64,000 nt of DNA from assembly GCA_951230915.1 (NCBI GenBank), contig OX579641.1:12502254-12566253 (forward strand). Reading direction: 5' to 3'. The notes below the pieces were generated by a model. It was not told where the DNA came from, ran no database searches, and saw nothing but the letters and a program-made list of their open reading frames with translations. Origin of the DNA: Antitrichia curtipendula. Taxonomy: Eukaryota > Streptophyta > Bryopsida > Hypnales > Leucodontaceae. This document shows positions 21,550 through 33,359 of this stretch, one piece after another. A program made the translations under genes and the position numbers. Position 1 is the stretch's first letter. Every line of letters begins with the position of its first letter.

Positions 21550-22903
21550 TAATATTTCCATCAAAATTATGACTAATAGGATTTGCAACAAGTAATTTGA
21601 AACCATTTCATTTGTGTTTCAGCCAAATAAGTTGTTGTTTTTTGAAACTTTTTTTGGAGATAATGATACACATTAGCTTTCTAGAGATACAATTTTTTAT
21701 TTCAATCAGTGCCCAGAGCAAAAGTTACGCCATCCTAAGTTTGAAAAGTAGTTCGTTGGGCAACACAATAGAAATCATAAAAATTCAAAATAAGTTTTCT
21801 TAAATTTTGTATCTCATAGAAAATATTTTTGCTTACATAGAAAGCTTTAATTCATTCCATTTGGATTAGTGATGAGGAAGTTGTTGAAAGTCTTGTTTTT
21901 TAGGTGCTCATAGCATTTTCTTCAAAAATAACTTATAGTATTCATTTCTAAACTCAATTTTTGTAATATTTCAATAGAAAAAATTGTACATAGTTTAATT
22001 TGTTTGCTAGAACAATTTCACCTTTGAAATTAGTGAATTTCACTTTTTTCTTAGAACTATTGATGATTTGCTTTTTTCTTTTATCTCGTACCTACTTCTA
22101 TATAATAATTTTCATAAGAATGAAAAATCAAGTGTGTGTTTTTTGAATTTTTTTCCCTTGTCTCTCAGCTCAATTTTTTCAACATAAAAGAATTATAAAT
22201 TCAAAATCATTTATGTTAAAGAATTTAGTTATGAAGATTCAAAGCTAAAAAAATCTAGTTGAGCAAGGTGCAAAAAAAGCTTGTTTTCTTCACTTTAAAT
22301 GCAAATATCTTGCAAACTAAATGGTCAAAGTTTTTGAAATTTCTTCCACACATTCTTGTACTAAGGTAGTCTGCTCTAAATGCGCCCATCTTCTTCAAAC
22401 TGCTCCTATAACTAGCTCTGGAATGGATTTGAGGTGGTCCTTGAATCGACCACTTTAGCCATTGAGTGCATCGAGGAAAAAATATTATTTATTGCGAGAG
22501 CCAATCATTCTCCTTGATTTCTTCACATCTCTTTACAAGTTGGAAGTGGACAAGTTTTGGAAGACCTATAGTCACAAATAGGTGCCTAAAATATAAATCT
22601 TTGAAAATTCGTAACTAATTCCAAGAAGGTCCAAAAAATATGAAACGACTTGGGTTAGATGCCAATTCCACCATTCTTCCTTCAAAAATTTACTGAAAAT
22701 TGTTTTGAGGACTTTAGCTTCTCCCCAAAAGGCAATCAACTCTTAAATGGTTGCTTTAAGAGCAGACTACCTTAGTCTAGTTCAAGATCCTATGTTAGAT
22801 ATGGGAATAGAAAACAATTTTAAGACTTTTACGCTCTTTGCAATAGAAATGGCAATTTTGAGTGGTTTTTGATGAAAAAAGGATCTTGGGACTTTGGAGT
22901 TAA
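21550..22903 (+). mobile_element. piggyBac-like MITE, subfamily D, split by a nested TA-flanked element
   Basis: Subfamily D blocks run from about 21640 (GAAACTTTTTTTGGAGATAA) to 22361, and resume from 22775 to the end ATCTTGGGACTTTGGAGTTAA at 22903. The gap is the element at 22364-22772. The start is worn (about 21550). Confidence 0.6.
22364..22772. mobile_element. MITE, TA-flanked, chimera of families C and B (nested)
   Basis: This 409-bp element has ends AGGTAGTCTGCTCTAAATGC and TTTAAGAGCAGACTACCT. TA flanks both sides (22362-22363 and 22773-22774). The left half follows family C (CGCCCATCTTCTTCAAACTG; AGGTGCCTAAAAT). From about 22610 it follows family B (AACTAATTCC, GACTTGGGTTAGATGCC, TTTACTGAAAATTG). 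It looks like a product of recombination or gap repair between the two families. Confidence 0.7.
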
Positions 22904-23593
22904 CACCTATTTATCAATGGAGACTTTTAACATTTCGTTTGATACATATGGACCTTATTTGAAAAATAATACTTGATACCTTGTTGGTCTAGTACTGGAA
23001 TCAATGATGATAGGACAACGCTACCCTAGTCCATGCCGCTTGGTAATGCTCGATGCTGATGTAGATCGGGCTTCATAACTTATCTCCATATTTGTTTTTT
23101 CTAGTGCAATTCCAATCTGAGCTTATTTTAACTACACAAAATAGTTCAATTAAGTTGCCCAACACTATTTTTTTGACATTTGACGATATATATAAATATT
23201 TTCAGTTACTGTACAAGAATGCACTACTTTCAAGTTAGGTCTTGTTGTAATTGAGCCCCATGAACCTCCAAATATACAAATGGAAATACTTTTAGAGGTA
23301 TTTGTTGACTTTGATGGCTTCTAATGTAATTCTCTTGATGTAAGGCCATCTAATTGTTAAGGCCACCTAATTTCACTATTTTTTGTGTAGTATTCTCAAA
23401 CCACGGAATTATTTTGGGGTACATAGGGAGTAACTTACTTTGTACAAAAAGCTTGCAATCAATAAATTACCTAGATGTGACTATAAAAAAGGTGATCACA
23501 GAAACCAATAGCTCGGGCCTCACACGATAAGAGAATGGGCTCTTTGTAGGTGAAATGTTGACATCCCGTAGCTGGTACTACTCACTGACACCA
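22904..23593. other. No gene seen
   Basis: Mixed sequence without a supported open frame. Confidence 0.45.
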
Positions 23594-23759
23594 TCAGCAT
23601 GCGATATCAATTTCTGTGAGACGGGGATAAAGCTCAACGTACATCCAGCTGAGTGAGCCCACGAGTAGGAACTTAGCTGGGGTTCAACGTTTCAACATCA
23701 ATGTGCACATTGGCGACGACGCGGCATGGCGGCCTAAAAGTGTCCAATGCATGACAGAG
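23594..23759 (-). pseudogene. Possible coding relic in two frames, unrecognised
   Basis: The minus strand has 28 codons at 23673-23759 (containing FRPPCRVVANVHIDVETLNP, then a stop). In another frame, 26 codons at 23594-23674 contain FLLVGSLSWMYVELYPRL. The composition is unlike the AT-rich flanks. The frame change with no splice signal suggests a decayed gene, but chance cannot be excluded. Confidence 0.2.
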
Positions 23760-23773
23760 AATCCTTCTATGTC

Positions 23774-24049
23774 TAACGTGGGTACACCCAAAACCGCCAC
23801 TTTTTGCTACTGAGCCTAGTTACTACTATTAGACTAGTCAAATTTTCATATATTCTTGTTGGCAAGTGAAAGGAGGTTCCAACGCACCAGAGAATGCAGC
23901 ATTTGGACACCGTATGCAAAAGTTATTAAGGATCAAAGTTTGTTTCTGAAAGCGCTCCATCCAAATAGGTACATAACTGATTTTGGAAATGTACACAACC
24001 TATAGATGGCACTTTAAGGTCAGGTGCCATTTTGGGGGTGCCTACCTTA
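23774..24049 (-). mobile_element. MITE, TA-flanked family F (complete, reversed)
   Basis: The ends are TAACGTGGGTACACCCAAAA and ATTTTGGGGGTGCCTACCTTA, 276 bp. It is the reverse of the element at 15841-16098 and colinear with it through the blocks AGTTACTACTATTAGACTAG, AAAGGAGGTTCCAACGCACC and GGTACATAACTGATTTTGGA. Confidence 0.8.
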
Positions 24050-24059
24050 TGTAAAAAGA

Positions 24060-24575
24060 GAAGTGCAGTAGATGTTCATCTTTAGAACTTTGTGTGTAGA
24101 AAAGGGAGGTCTTGCAGATGGTAATTTGACTTCCAGTGAGTGCTTTTGGTTGGGGGGGGGTTGGTTAAGCAAATGATTCACATTGTACCCATAGAAGACG
24201 ATTTTCCATGGTGACCAACTTGGCGTTCCAAGGTTTACAAAAAAGTTGGCTAGTACCTTGAACTTCACTGAAGCATTTGTGCCAGTGTAATTTGAGTGAC
24301 ACTTGATTACCATTGCTCATAATATTACTTACAACAATAAGTACAACTTCGGATCCTAGAAGGATGAGTTGGTCATCATGGAAATTGTCTTTTTTCAGTA
24401 CCATATGAATCACTGACTTAAAAAAATAAACCTAAAATATTAATTGGAGGTCAATTTGATGTGCAAAGACCTTCCTTTTCCACAAAAAAATCTCAAGAAT
24501 GAACATCTACACTTCTGTTTTATGTAGAAGGATTCTTTTTTCATCCATCAAACACTTAGGGTCCACAACACACCT
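24060..24575. repeat. Dispersed repeat I, two copies in inverted arrangement
   Basis: The copy at 24364-24575 (plus) shares an order of blocks with 32729-32925 and 35443-35640: GGTCATCATGGAAATTG, ACCATATGAATCA, GACCTTCC, AACATCTACAC, TTCATCCATCAAACACTTAG. The stretch 24060-24225 is a minus-strand copy of the same start (TTTGACTTCCAGTGAGTGCT; ATTTTCCATGGTGACCAAC), and another minus copy lies at about 48890-49025. There is no open frame. No terminal repeats were identified, so the class is unknown. Confidence 0.55.
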
Positions 24576-25676
24576 ACACCTTGTAACTAAGTTGTATGCA
24601 ATTTTATTTCATGTGTTGTGGAAGTGGCAACTTTACATGTGGTTAATTTTGGATACACTTTTTTGTTGTTTTAACTTCTTTTCTATGACATGTTTTGATA
24701 CTACTACTTAGTGTCATTTCTTCATGTGCATCCAATGCATGTTGACATCACCTACATAACACTTCTAACACCCTACACCTTGCATCTTTGAAAATTTGTA
24801 ACTAATTCACAATGCATCCAAAAATTATGGAACCACTTGCATTTTGATACATAGTCCTTCACCAATGTGCAAAAATGGTTTTTCATTCTCTAGAGCATAT
24901 TAGTTTGCCACAGAGCTCATTCATCCCATTTTAGGGTGTAGTTACCTTAATTTCTGTAATTCTTTTACAAAGACTAATGCACTTCTTCAAACTCATGACC
25001 CCACCGACCAAAAGGATGACTCAGGCTACTCTAGTCCGCCCACCTGCTGCACAGAATTTGCCACGTACATAAGTTCTTGGTGTGCAGCCACTTGTGGAGT
25101 CACTTACCTCACCCACTCAAAATATTTTTTAAACTTGGTTTCCTTTCCCCAAAGCCAGCTCACCCAAACCGATCTTCAAGTACCTTAATTTGTGCGCTCC
25201 AAAGGTAGCCCCAGGTGCTCCAAAAACAAAATCAATTTGAAGTTTGTTCTCATGTGCACATAAAACTTACCTTTATTATGTTAACATCCTGAGGAGCTTG
25301 TGCAGGCGGGATCAGATTGAGTGAAACCACCAATGTGCTCATTGGGAATCATAACTTGCCAAGTGTGAATTATGTGAAGCCCCTCGTGCAGACAGACAGA
25401 CAGACAGACAGGCGGGCGGACCGGATGGAGTTGCCATTTAAATTTCACTGTACGACATGAAGCCATTCAGTGCCAGTGGAGTCACTTATTGTACCCTGAA
25501 ATATGATGAGCTTGAGCTTGGTTTCTGAAAGTCCTTCCTTGGACAGTCTTTGGAAGCTCCTGCCAAGCTCAAGAACTGGTCAGGAGAGCTCCTCGTCTCA
25601 TGTGCACATTAGGCTTTTGACTGAGGAGAGCAGGAACTGAATGTTACAGTGTTGCAACACCGATGTGCTCATGGAG
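24576..25676. other. No gene seen; (CAGA)n at about 25388-25410
   Basis: The stretch has mixed composition. The open frame at 25281-25466 (minus) includes the CAGA microsatellite and is not a gene. Confidence 0.45.
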
Positions 25677-26153
25677 TAAGGTAATTTAGGGTGCTCAATA
25701 AGCAACCACTGAATTTTACTTTCTTCAATGTACCAGCAGTGTACATTGCAGGAGGGGGTTGTGTTTTAGTGACCATTGCGTTTCAACTTCAAAAATTCGC
25801 AACAAATTCAAAGAGGGTCCAAAAAAACTGAAATGACTTGAGTTACAACATCAATGTGCTCAATGTGCTCATGAAGTAAGGTGGGGTGCTCAAAAACCAA
25901 CCACTAACACAAACGTACATATTGCTTTCTTCAATGTACTAGTGGTTGTGTTTTAGTGGCCATTGTGGTGTAACTTCAAAAATTCGTAACTAATTCCAGG
26001 AGGGTCCAGAAAAAATTGAAATGACTTGGGTCAGACAGATGGCAGTTTCATTTTTCTTAATACAAAAATTTACTGCAAATGGTTTCACAGAGATGATCTC
26101 CCACCCAATGCAATCAGCTCTTAAAAAGGTCACTTTAAGAGCAGGCGACCTTA
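25677..26153 (+). mobile_element. Two family B MITEs in tandem, the first truncated
   Basis: The first copy starts TAAGGTAATTTAGGGTGCTC at 25677 and breaks off near 25859. The second starts TAAGGTGGGGTGCTCAAAAA at 25877 and ends TTTAAGAGCAGGCGACCTTA at 26153. Both have the GTACAT palindrome block and the TTCGTAACTAATTCC type block. The short phrase CAATGTGCTCATG(G/A)AGTAAGG occurs just before both starts. This suggests a local duplication that included host flank. Confidence 0.65.
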
Positions 26154-27319
26154 TATAACTTTGGCTAAACTGCTGGCAACTAAAGTCTGTAGCAAAATAA
26201 CATTACGTTTGTGAGCTCTTGCCAGGCAGGCTCTTTGCTTACGGGTTCTCACTTTCAAGTTACGAGCTCATACTGTACCTCTGTCAAGGCTGTGCTGGGG
26301 GTGAGCTTGCCTCAACTGGTTTACCCCAGAGCGCAGGTGAATTTGTGCTGCACACTAAAAGCCACACTCTTTCCTGTGGCCATAGGCATGGAGGCGTGCG
26401 TGCTTGCTTGCTTGCTCAGCTTGCTCAGCTTGCTTTAAACAAATGCCCACACTGCCTGTCAACGGAACTCACTGTTTCTATCTCTCTCGTTTGTTCTTTA
26501 CAGAAAAAGAAAGAAAAGAAAAGAAACGAATATAATGCTTTTCCTTCTGCACACTGTCAGTCAGTAGTGTTGTACAGAACATGCTCACTGTTGTTCAGTA
26601 CCTTCCCTACGTTAAGGTATCTTACAACAGGTGAAGGTGAAGCAAGGCAAGGCAAGCACAAACCATGCTTCCTGTACAACACAATTAACCGATGTGTGGC
26701 AATCCCAATGAAAACACTGCTGACGAACTGCGGCCATTATTTTAATTAATTTCACGAGTCCAAAAAACAGAAGCCCCTCTCAAGTGGTCCAATCATCTGC
26801 AACTCTAGCTCTCCCGCTGGGAGCTAGCGAGCGGTGAGCGGTTGAATCGCAAGCTAGCTAGCCAGGCAGTGCTCCAAGCGTTTTCGGTATTGGTTCCGTG
26901 CCACGCGCGCAGTGCTTTCTAGCGTTTCCGCTATTGGTTCCACGGCAATGGGAAAGCTCAAGTTTCATTGATCAGTAGCTTGAAAGGCAAACAAGAATCA
27001 TCACCTTCAGGATATGATCGAACCTCCGATTGCGCTCTTCCGTTTTCGAGGCTTTGAATGGAATCCCCAAGTGGAGCAACAAATCAGTCAAGCATTTGAA
27101 TCCGAAACAGTCTTTCATTGATGATTCGCTGCATGTCCTTCCAATGGGAGTCAAAAGTTCCAATTAGGGATTTAGGGCGTGGAGTATCGAACAACTTGGA
27201 CGGGGTTATCCAGATCGATCAGCTGTCCAGTGAACTTCACAATTACAGGAAGGAAACAGAAATTGACTGACGGAAGGAAGACCTGGGAACCCAAAATTAT
27301 CATTGTAACTACCGGAAGT
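26154..27319. other. Higher-GC stretch, no firm gene
   Basis: A 176-codon frame at 26219-26749 spans low-complexity runs (GCTTGCTTGCTTGC, AAAGAAAAGAAA) and has no domain. A minus-strand frame at 26972-27163 (containing CLTDLLLHLGIPFKASKTEE) has more protein-like content but no splice or start context. An imperfect tandem repeat lies at about 26871-26946 (CTCCAAGCGTTTTCGGTATT / CTTTCTAGCGTTTCCGCTAT). None of this is called as a gene. Confidence 0.4.
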
Positions 27320-27476
27320 GAAGGTCGGATTTGGCACTGAAATTGAAACTTCCACGTCAGATTCTCAGGTGGTCCACGTTGCCTCACAGCATTCACAAGA
27401 TGACATGTGGCCTTTTTTTTAATAATGCAGATGTGATTTAATTTATGTTGAATCTAACTTTCATGTAGGATATTGT
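27320..27476. repeat. Dispersed repeat H, copy 1
   Basis: Blocks GGTCGGATTTGGCACTGAAA, CAGATTCTCAGGTGGTCCAC, CATTCACAAGATGACATGTG and CTAACTTTCATGTAGGATAT recur in the same order at 46180-46345 and 55110-55262. No terminal repeats were identified and the type is unknown. Confidence 0.6.
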
Positions 27477-28186
27477 TACGAGTTCAAAAGTATTGAGCCA
27501 CAAATACACTGTAACATAACATTTAGTAGCATGCACTCTCACTGCCCTTGGCTCTGCAGTAGATGTAGATGATGTGGAATATTCCACATCCAACAATACT
27601 TCAATAGTAGCTAAGTGGACAAGTGGGAGCAATGTAGGAACAAGTGGGGATAAGTGGGGACAATGTGATGAATAAGGTGAGTGAAGGAAAGGTAGTCAAG
27701 ATATGAAGGCAATAGTAAATGATATGGAAGAGCTAGCAAATTATTATAATATCAATGATTTTTTCTAAAAATTTTTATAGTGGAAAGTAACTTCTTTGTT
27801 GTTACGATGAGGTAGGTGCACATAAGTTTGACTATATTGTTAAAAGAGATGCACATAGATTCTTGCCTCCAATGTAGACCTTGTAAATAATCAAGACTTC
27901 AAAAATTTATAGATTATTCATATGGATGGAAAATTTCATTAAAATGGTGCCATTCCACAACTTTGGCACTTTCACAATTTGGATTGCGCGGTCAGAAATG
28001 TACAATTGTCTTAGATGTTTGAAATCTATACCAATTCTAGATGACTAAAATCTGTATTTGTCCTAAATGTTTGAAATCTATACCTACTCTAGATGGCATT
28101 TTTACAGTTCAGATTGTGTAGTCTGATACTAATGGCTTATGGAATATGCCATCTATACCTTTAGATAGGTTGTTTGCTTTATTTTG
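27477..28186. other. No gene seen
   Basis: Short local repeats such as AAGTGGGGAcAA(G/T)TG near 27615-27665 and a repeated TTTGAAATCTATACC at 28018 and 28070. No supported gene. Confidence 0.5.
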
Positions 28187-29113
28187 TTTAGCCCTAAAAG
28201 ACCGTTGTCCCTTTGGGGGACAAATGGGATTTCAGGCAAGTACCTATGGGCTGAATTTTTGTCATGATTTTTTGAAACTTTTTTTGAAGATAAAAAAACT
28301 GATAAGCTTTGTGGGAATATAATTTTTTTCACAATCGGTGCGTGGGAACAACAGTTATGACCAAATAAGCTCAAAACAGGGGACGAGGGGCAGCTTGGGC
28401 AGCAAAAAATAAATTAAAAAAATTTATATTTTATATTTTTTATATTTTTTTCTCATAGATATATTTTTGTCTATCTGGAAAGCTTTTATTCATTTCATTC
28501 AGATTTGTTATGAGAAAGTTATGGACATTCTTGTATTTGGGGCAGTTAGAGCATCTTCTTGAAAAAATAATTTGTAGGATTCCTTTCTGAATGCAATTTT
28601 TAAATAATTTTTTTTTCCCTGCATGGTTTAGTTTACTTGCTAAAACAATCTCACCATTTTGATTAGTGCATTTTAATTCCATCTAAAATATATGAATATT
28701 TTAGATTTTCCTTCTATCTTATACCTACTTCTACTTAACAATCTTCTTAAGAATGATAATTAAGTTTTTTTGAATTTTTTTTCCCTAGGCTCTCAACTTA
28801 ATTATCTACTATAAGATTTGTAGCTCAAAATTTTATAGTGCAAAAAAATTAAGTTAAAAATGTTTGAAGTCAAGAATTATAGTCCCGCAATGTGTTGAAA
28901 AACTTCTTTTTTCACTTTAAATGCAGATATCTTGCAATTTGTGCAGTCAAAAATTCTAAAAAGATTTCACACATTATTATACTAGTTAGGTGTAAGATCC
29001 TACGGTTAGATGTTCAAAAACAACATTTATCAAATTTGTTTACTCTTTGCTATAGAAATGGCAGCATTGAGGGGGATTTTGCAGAAAAAAGGCTTTGGGC
29101 CTTTAGGGGTTAA
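28187..29113 (+). mobile_element. piggyBac-like MITE, subfamily D (reference copy)
   Basis: It runs from TTTAGCCCTAAAAGACCGTT to GGGCCTTTAGGGGTTAA, 927 bp. The right 70 bp (TAGAAATGGCAGCATTGAGG onward) are the reverse complement of the left end of subfamily A, so A and D share termini and sub-terminal sequence but differ inside. A short palindrome TTGTCCCTTTGGGGGACAAA lies just inside the left end. There is no open frame. Confidence 0.7.
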
Positions 29114-30388
29114 TACGTTGAAATCTAAAAACCATGAGGCATTTGAAGGCGTTCTTGATACACTCAAAAGCTCTTGGTAAAGAGAGGTGCACAAAGTTTA
29201 TTTCATGGCGTTTGGACAAACGGTGTAAAAGTTATTGAATTTCAAAGCTTTTTATGAACTGAAAATTGATTTAAATTCTCTTTGATTTTGGAAATGAGGT
29301 CTGCTTAAATGAGGTCTGAAATTTGACTTTGAACTCAATTCTTATTTTAACTTAACTACGAGTAGTTGAGTTCCTATTAAGCCTAATTTACATATCCCAC
29401 ATGGATTGTGCTAACTACTACTACCCAACTTGCATAAAGTGCTTCTCTTCTCAACTTCAAACATGCTACACTAGGTGGCTTGTACAGTGAGTTAGAAAAT
29501 TTAAGAGTTTTTAAAATTTTATGGTAACTAGCGTTAAAAGCCACTTCACTTTGCTTAATTTAACTTAATTTGTTCATTTGCCAATTAACCACCATGCACT
29601 TTGATAAAGGTCAATATTAAATAGAACTTTGCTACAGGCTAATTACGAAGTCTTGGTGTCCTTCCCGAAAGTTAGAGCGTCTAACCATCCATTGTAGCTA
29701 GCTTTGTCAAGGAGAATATTTCCAATTAATAGACTGGTTTGGTCGCTTTCTAGTGGCTGTCCCAAGGCCTGATTTTCTCTCTAATGCAAACGCCACAAAG
29801 CAAAGCCCTTGCTTTTCTACGTGCGTAAGCTTTCTATTTGTGCTAGTTTCATAGCTTTTGGACCTACGGTGTGAAAATTATGGATCTTTTCAAATCAAAA
29901 AGTTGAATTAAATTAAATTTTATTTTGGAAAAAACATAATTTTCACTTTATATGTCCAAATGCCGCAAAACAAAGCCCTTGTACTCTATCGTACATAATT
30001 TTTTCTATTTGTGTCAAGAACAAAAATTCTCACATTACATTATGAAAGTTATTGAGTTTCAAAGTTTTAATGAACTCAAAAATTAAAAATTTATTTTTAC
30101 TTCTATTTTGGCTATGGCAACAACACAAGACATACTAGTTTTAATGAAATTCCCTGCTTGGTCATTAGCAAAAAAGAGGTCTCGGGGCATCAACTGCAGT
30201 TATCTATTTAGTATTACAATCTACAGGACTCCATTTCTCTTATCTTAGAAAACAACTTGTTGAATTCTCAATCACTAACATAGAGACAAAATATTCTACC
30301 TCCATATCCTCATTACTCTAAGGAACCATCAATCTAATCCAACACCAATTCATTATTTGCAATAGTCTCCACCTTTCAAGAGTTATAT
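29114..30388. repeat. Diverged dispersed repeat J, several partial copies
   Basis: Related segments at about 29200-29290, 29850-29960 and 30010-30140 share phrases such as 'ACGGTGTGAAAATTATGGA', 'AAAGTTATTGAGTTTCAAAG' and GGCAACAACACAAGACATAC. A further relative is at about 12935-13065. The pattern suggests an old tandem or repeatedly inserted element. No gene is seen. Confidence 0.45.
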
Positions 30389-31363
30389 TTAAACCCTAAA
30401 GTTCCTTGACTATGCTGTCACCAAAACTATACCAAGACTATACTGTCACCCTAAACCCTAAACTCCAAAATTGCCATTTCTAATACAAGTACCAAATTTT
30501 AGGAATTTAAAAAAAATAAAATACACGTAACCATAGGATCTTGCATTACACTAGTTTGAAAATATTAACAAAAAAAATTCAGAAATTTTCATCACATAGA
30601 TTGCAAGATATTAGCATTTGAAGTGACAAAAATCATTTTTTGGGCCTTGTAGAAAAAACGGGCAGCTGCAGTTCACAAGCTTACATTTGTATAAAAAAAT
30701 GTCTAAAATGGTGGTGTTTCTTTGGATTCTTTTTCCTAGACAAGTTGGCTACATGCTTGAAAATTTTGAGATAATTTCGAATTGTACAACATATAGGAAA
30801 AAAATAGTCAATAGAAAGAAAGAGAGAATCATTCAAAATACTAAATTGTTAAGAATTTAGTTATGGAATTGGAAAATGCCAATCCCAATGGTTAAAATGC
30901 TGTAATTAAAAATCTACATCCTATGATTTTATTTTATTCCTATGATTTTATTTTATTCCTATGATATTAAAAAATGAGTTAAATAAAGAACTTCAAAGTT
31001 TATTTTAGAGTAGGAAATCTATAATTGCGTACAAACTAAAATTCCTCATAATTTTTGACTCATTGATCAAAATGAAATTATTCAAATCTTTCTTTGCATA
31101 TATAAATCTAGAAGTCCAATTTCAATTTTTGTTTCTTGAAAAAGTGATTTTTTTTAATCTACCCAGACTGCCCAAGTTGAGAATCAAACTACATATTAGG
31201 CCATAAACTTTTGACATATTTCCAAATGTTTTTAATTTTAATGCATGTGAAAGACATTCCTTGTTTACTCCTTCTATTAAAGTTTGGACCAATCTCCAAT
31301 CACATGCACATGCCCAAGATCTCTATGTTGCCAAAAAATACAGCTTGGTCCTTCAGGGGTTAA
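30389..31363 (+). mobile_element. piggyBac-like MITE, subfamily A, copy 4 (complete)
   Basis: It runs from TTAAACCCTAAAGTTCCTTG to GGTCCTTCAGGGGTTAA, about 975 bp, colinear with 3189-4132. It is longer because of two small internal duplications: a CCCTAAAC/ACTATACTGTCACC segment near 30412-30470 and a triplicated CCTATGATTTTATTTTATT at about 30919-30967. It abuts a family B MITE at its right edge. Confidence 0.7.
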
Positions 31364-31665
31364 GATAGGAGGTCCATAAAGCACTTGGGGTTCTAAAAGT
31401 GTCTTCTTGCTCAAACGTACACTATTTGTACATCTTGCTTTCTCATTGCATTAGTAATATATAAGTGATGTCCACTTCAAGAGGTATGTGTTTATCCATT
31501 TCAAACTTCAAAAATTCATACTTATTCCACGAAGCTCCAAAAAAATATATTGAACTACTTAATTTCAATGCCAATTCCGTTTGCCTTTCAAGGAAAATTT
31601 ACTGAAAAAACTTCCAAGAAGTCCAACCTCCCTCAATTAAATTCCAGCTCTTAATGAAATGGGGG
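31361..31665 (-). mobile_element. MITE, TA-flanked family B (right end lost)
   Basis: It starts TTAAGATAGGAGGTCC, sharing the TTAA with the end of the previous element, and carries the GTACACTATTTGTACAT and CATACTTATTCCACGAAG blocks. It passes through TTTACTGAAAAAACTTCC and fades near 31665 with no clean terminus. Confidence 0.55.
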
Positions 31666-32728
31666 CTTTGTGGAAGCATCTGGAAGGCTGGGTGGACTGG
31701 TATGTTAGGTAGACTCCCGTGGCGACTCGGGAGTGACCGTTGACGTGGAAAGATAGTGAGCCGAGGTGGCAGTTGACGAGGATTGATGACGAGTCGTGCC
31801 ACAGTGGCAAGTCAACGAAGAACGGAATCCAACTAATTACACTAATAATAGTATTACCTGTTATTAGTCTGGAATATTTATTTATTTATTATTATTATAT
31901 TTGACTCATCGAGGGGTTGTGGGCGGGGCACGGAGATAAGCTGAAGACTCTCATCAGTCTCATGCTCCGTCGGTCCCCCTTGGCCAGACCGATTGACACA
32001 AATCCCCTTCCCTGCGCCCCGGCTCCCTTTCCTGTTCCCCATCTGAACAGCCCCTCGTGATTTCATTCATTCCCCCTCGTGGATGTCATTGATGCTCCCA
32101 CCCCTTCGAGTTTCGTTTTATTTTATTATTTACTAAATATTCTTGGTATTAAATTATTGGTACCGGTAAACATTGAAAACGTGTTTTTTTTTGTATTTTT
32201 ATTTTTTTTGAAATAAATGGTGGACAGATTTTATATGAGTTTTTATAGAACCTCAATTAGTGTGAGAGTTAAAAAAGTGTGAGAGTCAGCGTGGTTGCAG
32301 CCTTGTGGGTTTGATACCTTGCGGTAACAAGTTGTTTATATGGTGTGAAATCAACCTCTCTACTTGACGGAAATCCTTCATAGTGTGTTGTTCAACGTGC
32401 TTGTGTCAAAAAATTATTAAAAAAAAATGTAAGAGTCTTTTGCACTAATTTTGAATGAATGTCATTTAACCCATAAACAACGTGGAGGACATTTTCCGGC
32501 CAATGAATGACAAATAATTCCATCATAACAATGCAATAAATTGTGCAGTAATGCATCGTAACGATGCGATAACTGTTAAATTAACATGCGAACCCATGAA
32601 ACAACAATAACCACGCGATAACTGTTGACAAATCGTAAGTTGTAAACTTTGTGATGTTGCCAATGGAAGCGCTCAAATTTTATTTATTTTTATAGTAGGG
32701 CATCTCTAGTTAAATCCCCCCTAAATGG
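31666..32728. other. Higher-GC stretch, no firm gene
   Basis: A C-rich region at 31970-32110 has frames on the minus strand (31878-32066) that are low in information. No gene is called. It could be a promoter or leader of an unseen transcript, but nothing specific supports this. Confidence 0.4.
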
Positions 32729-32925
32729 GTTGGTCACCATAGAAATCAACCCTTTTGGTACCATGTGAATTTTTTGCTTAAAGAAACCCAAGAGCCTTTA
32801 TTAGAGGTCATACTACTATTGAAGGTCTTTTGTTACACAAATTTCCAAAGATGGTCATCTACACCTCTATCCTATATAGAAAGATTCTACATCATCCATC
32901 AGACATTTAGTGCCCATGACATCCT
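32729..32925 (+). repeat. Dispersed repeat I, copy
   Basis: It is colinear with 24364-24575 and 35443-35640: GGGTTGGTCACCATAGAAAT, GGTACCATGTGAATT, AGAGGTCATACTACTATTGA, TCATCTACACCTCTATCCTA, TCATCCATCAGACATTTAG. The overlapping open frame at 32765-33112 is not conserved among the copies and is not called. Confidence 0.6.
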
Positions 32926-33359
32926 TCTAGGGTTAAAGCATCCTTCATCCACATGGTTCAAGAGTTTGTATGACCTTGGCATAATTGTGCACAATGTTAT
33001 TCTCTCATTTATCTTGCATAGTACATACACTGATCTCAATTTGGGTGATGAAAACAAATGGATGACGACATATTTATTCATAGAAATATTAGTATACTTT
33101 CGTAAGGATTGATTGAGCAAAAGTATTTTAATGTATCTATTTTGCCTTGAAAGTGATCTTTTATTGGAGTGAAGTGATTGTTTGTCTCCATGCATATGGA
33201 TGAAGCATACAATTTAACGAAAAAAAGTTATTTACTCATTCAAAATATATGCATTCATCCCAAAACCAATGAAATTGACTTATAAATGATTACTATGTTT
33301 TTTTTTATTTAGTTTTATTTGATGTAGAAATCGGTCTCCAACAAGTTTCTACTAGTGTG

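Noticed and set aside
26219..26749. 176-codon open frame as a gene
   Set aside because: It spans GCTTGCTTGC and AAAGAAAAG low-complexity runs, shows no domain, and has no supporting splice or promoter context.
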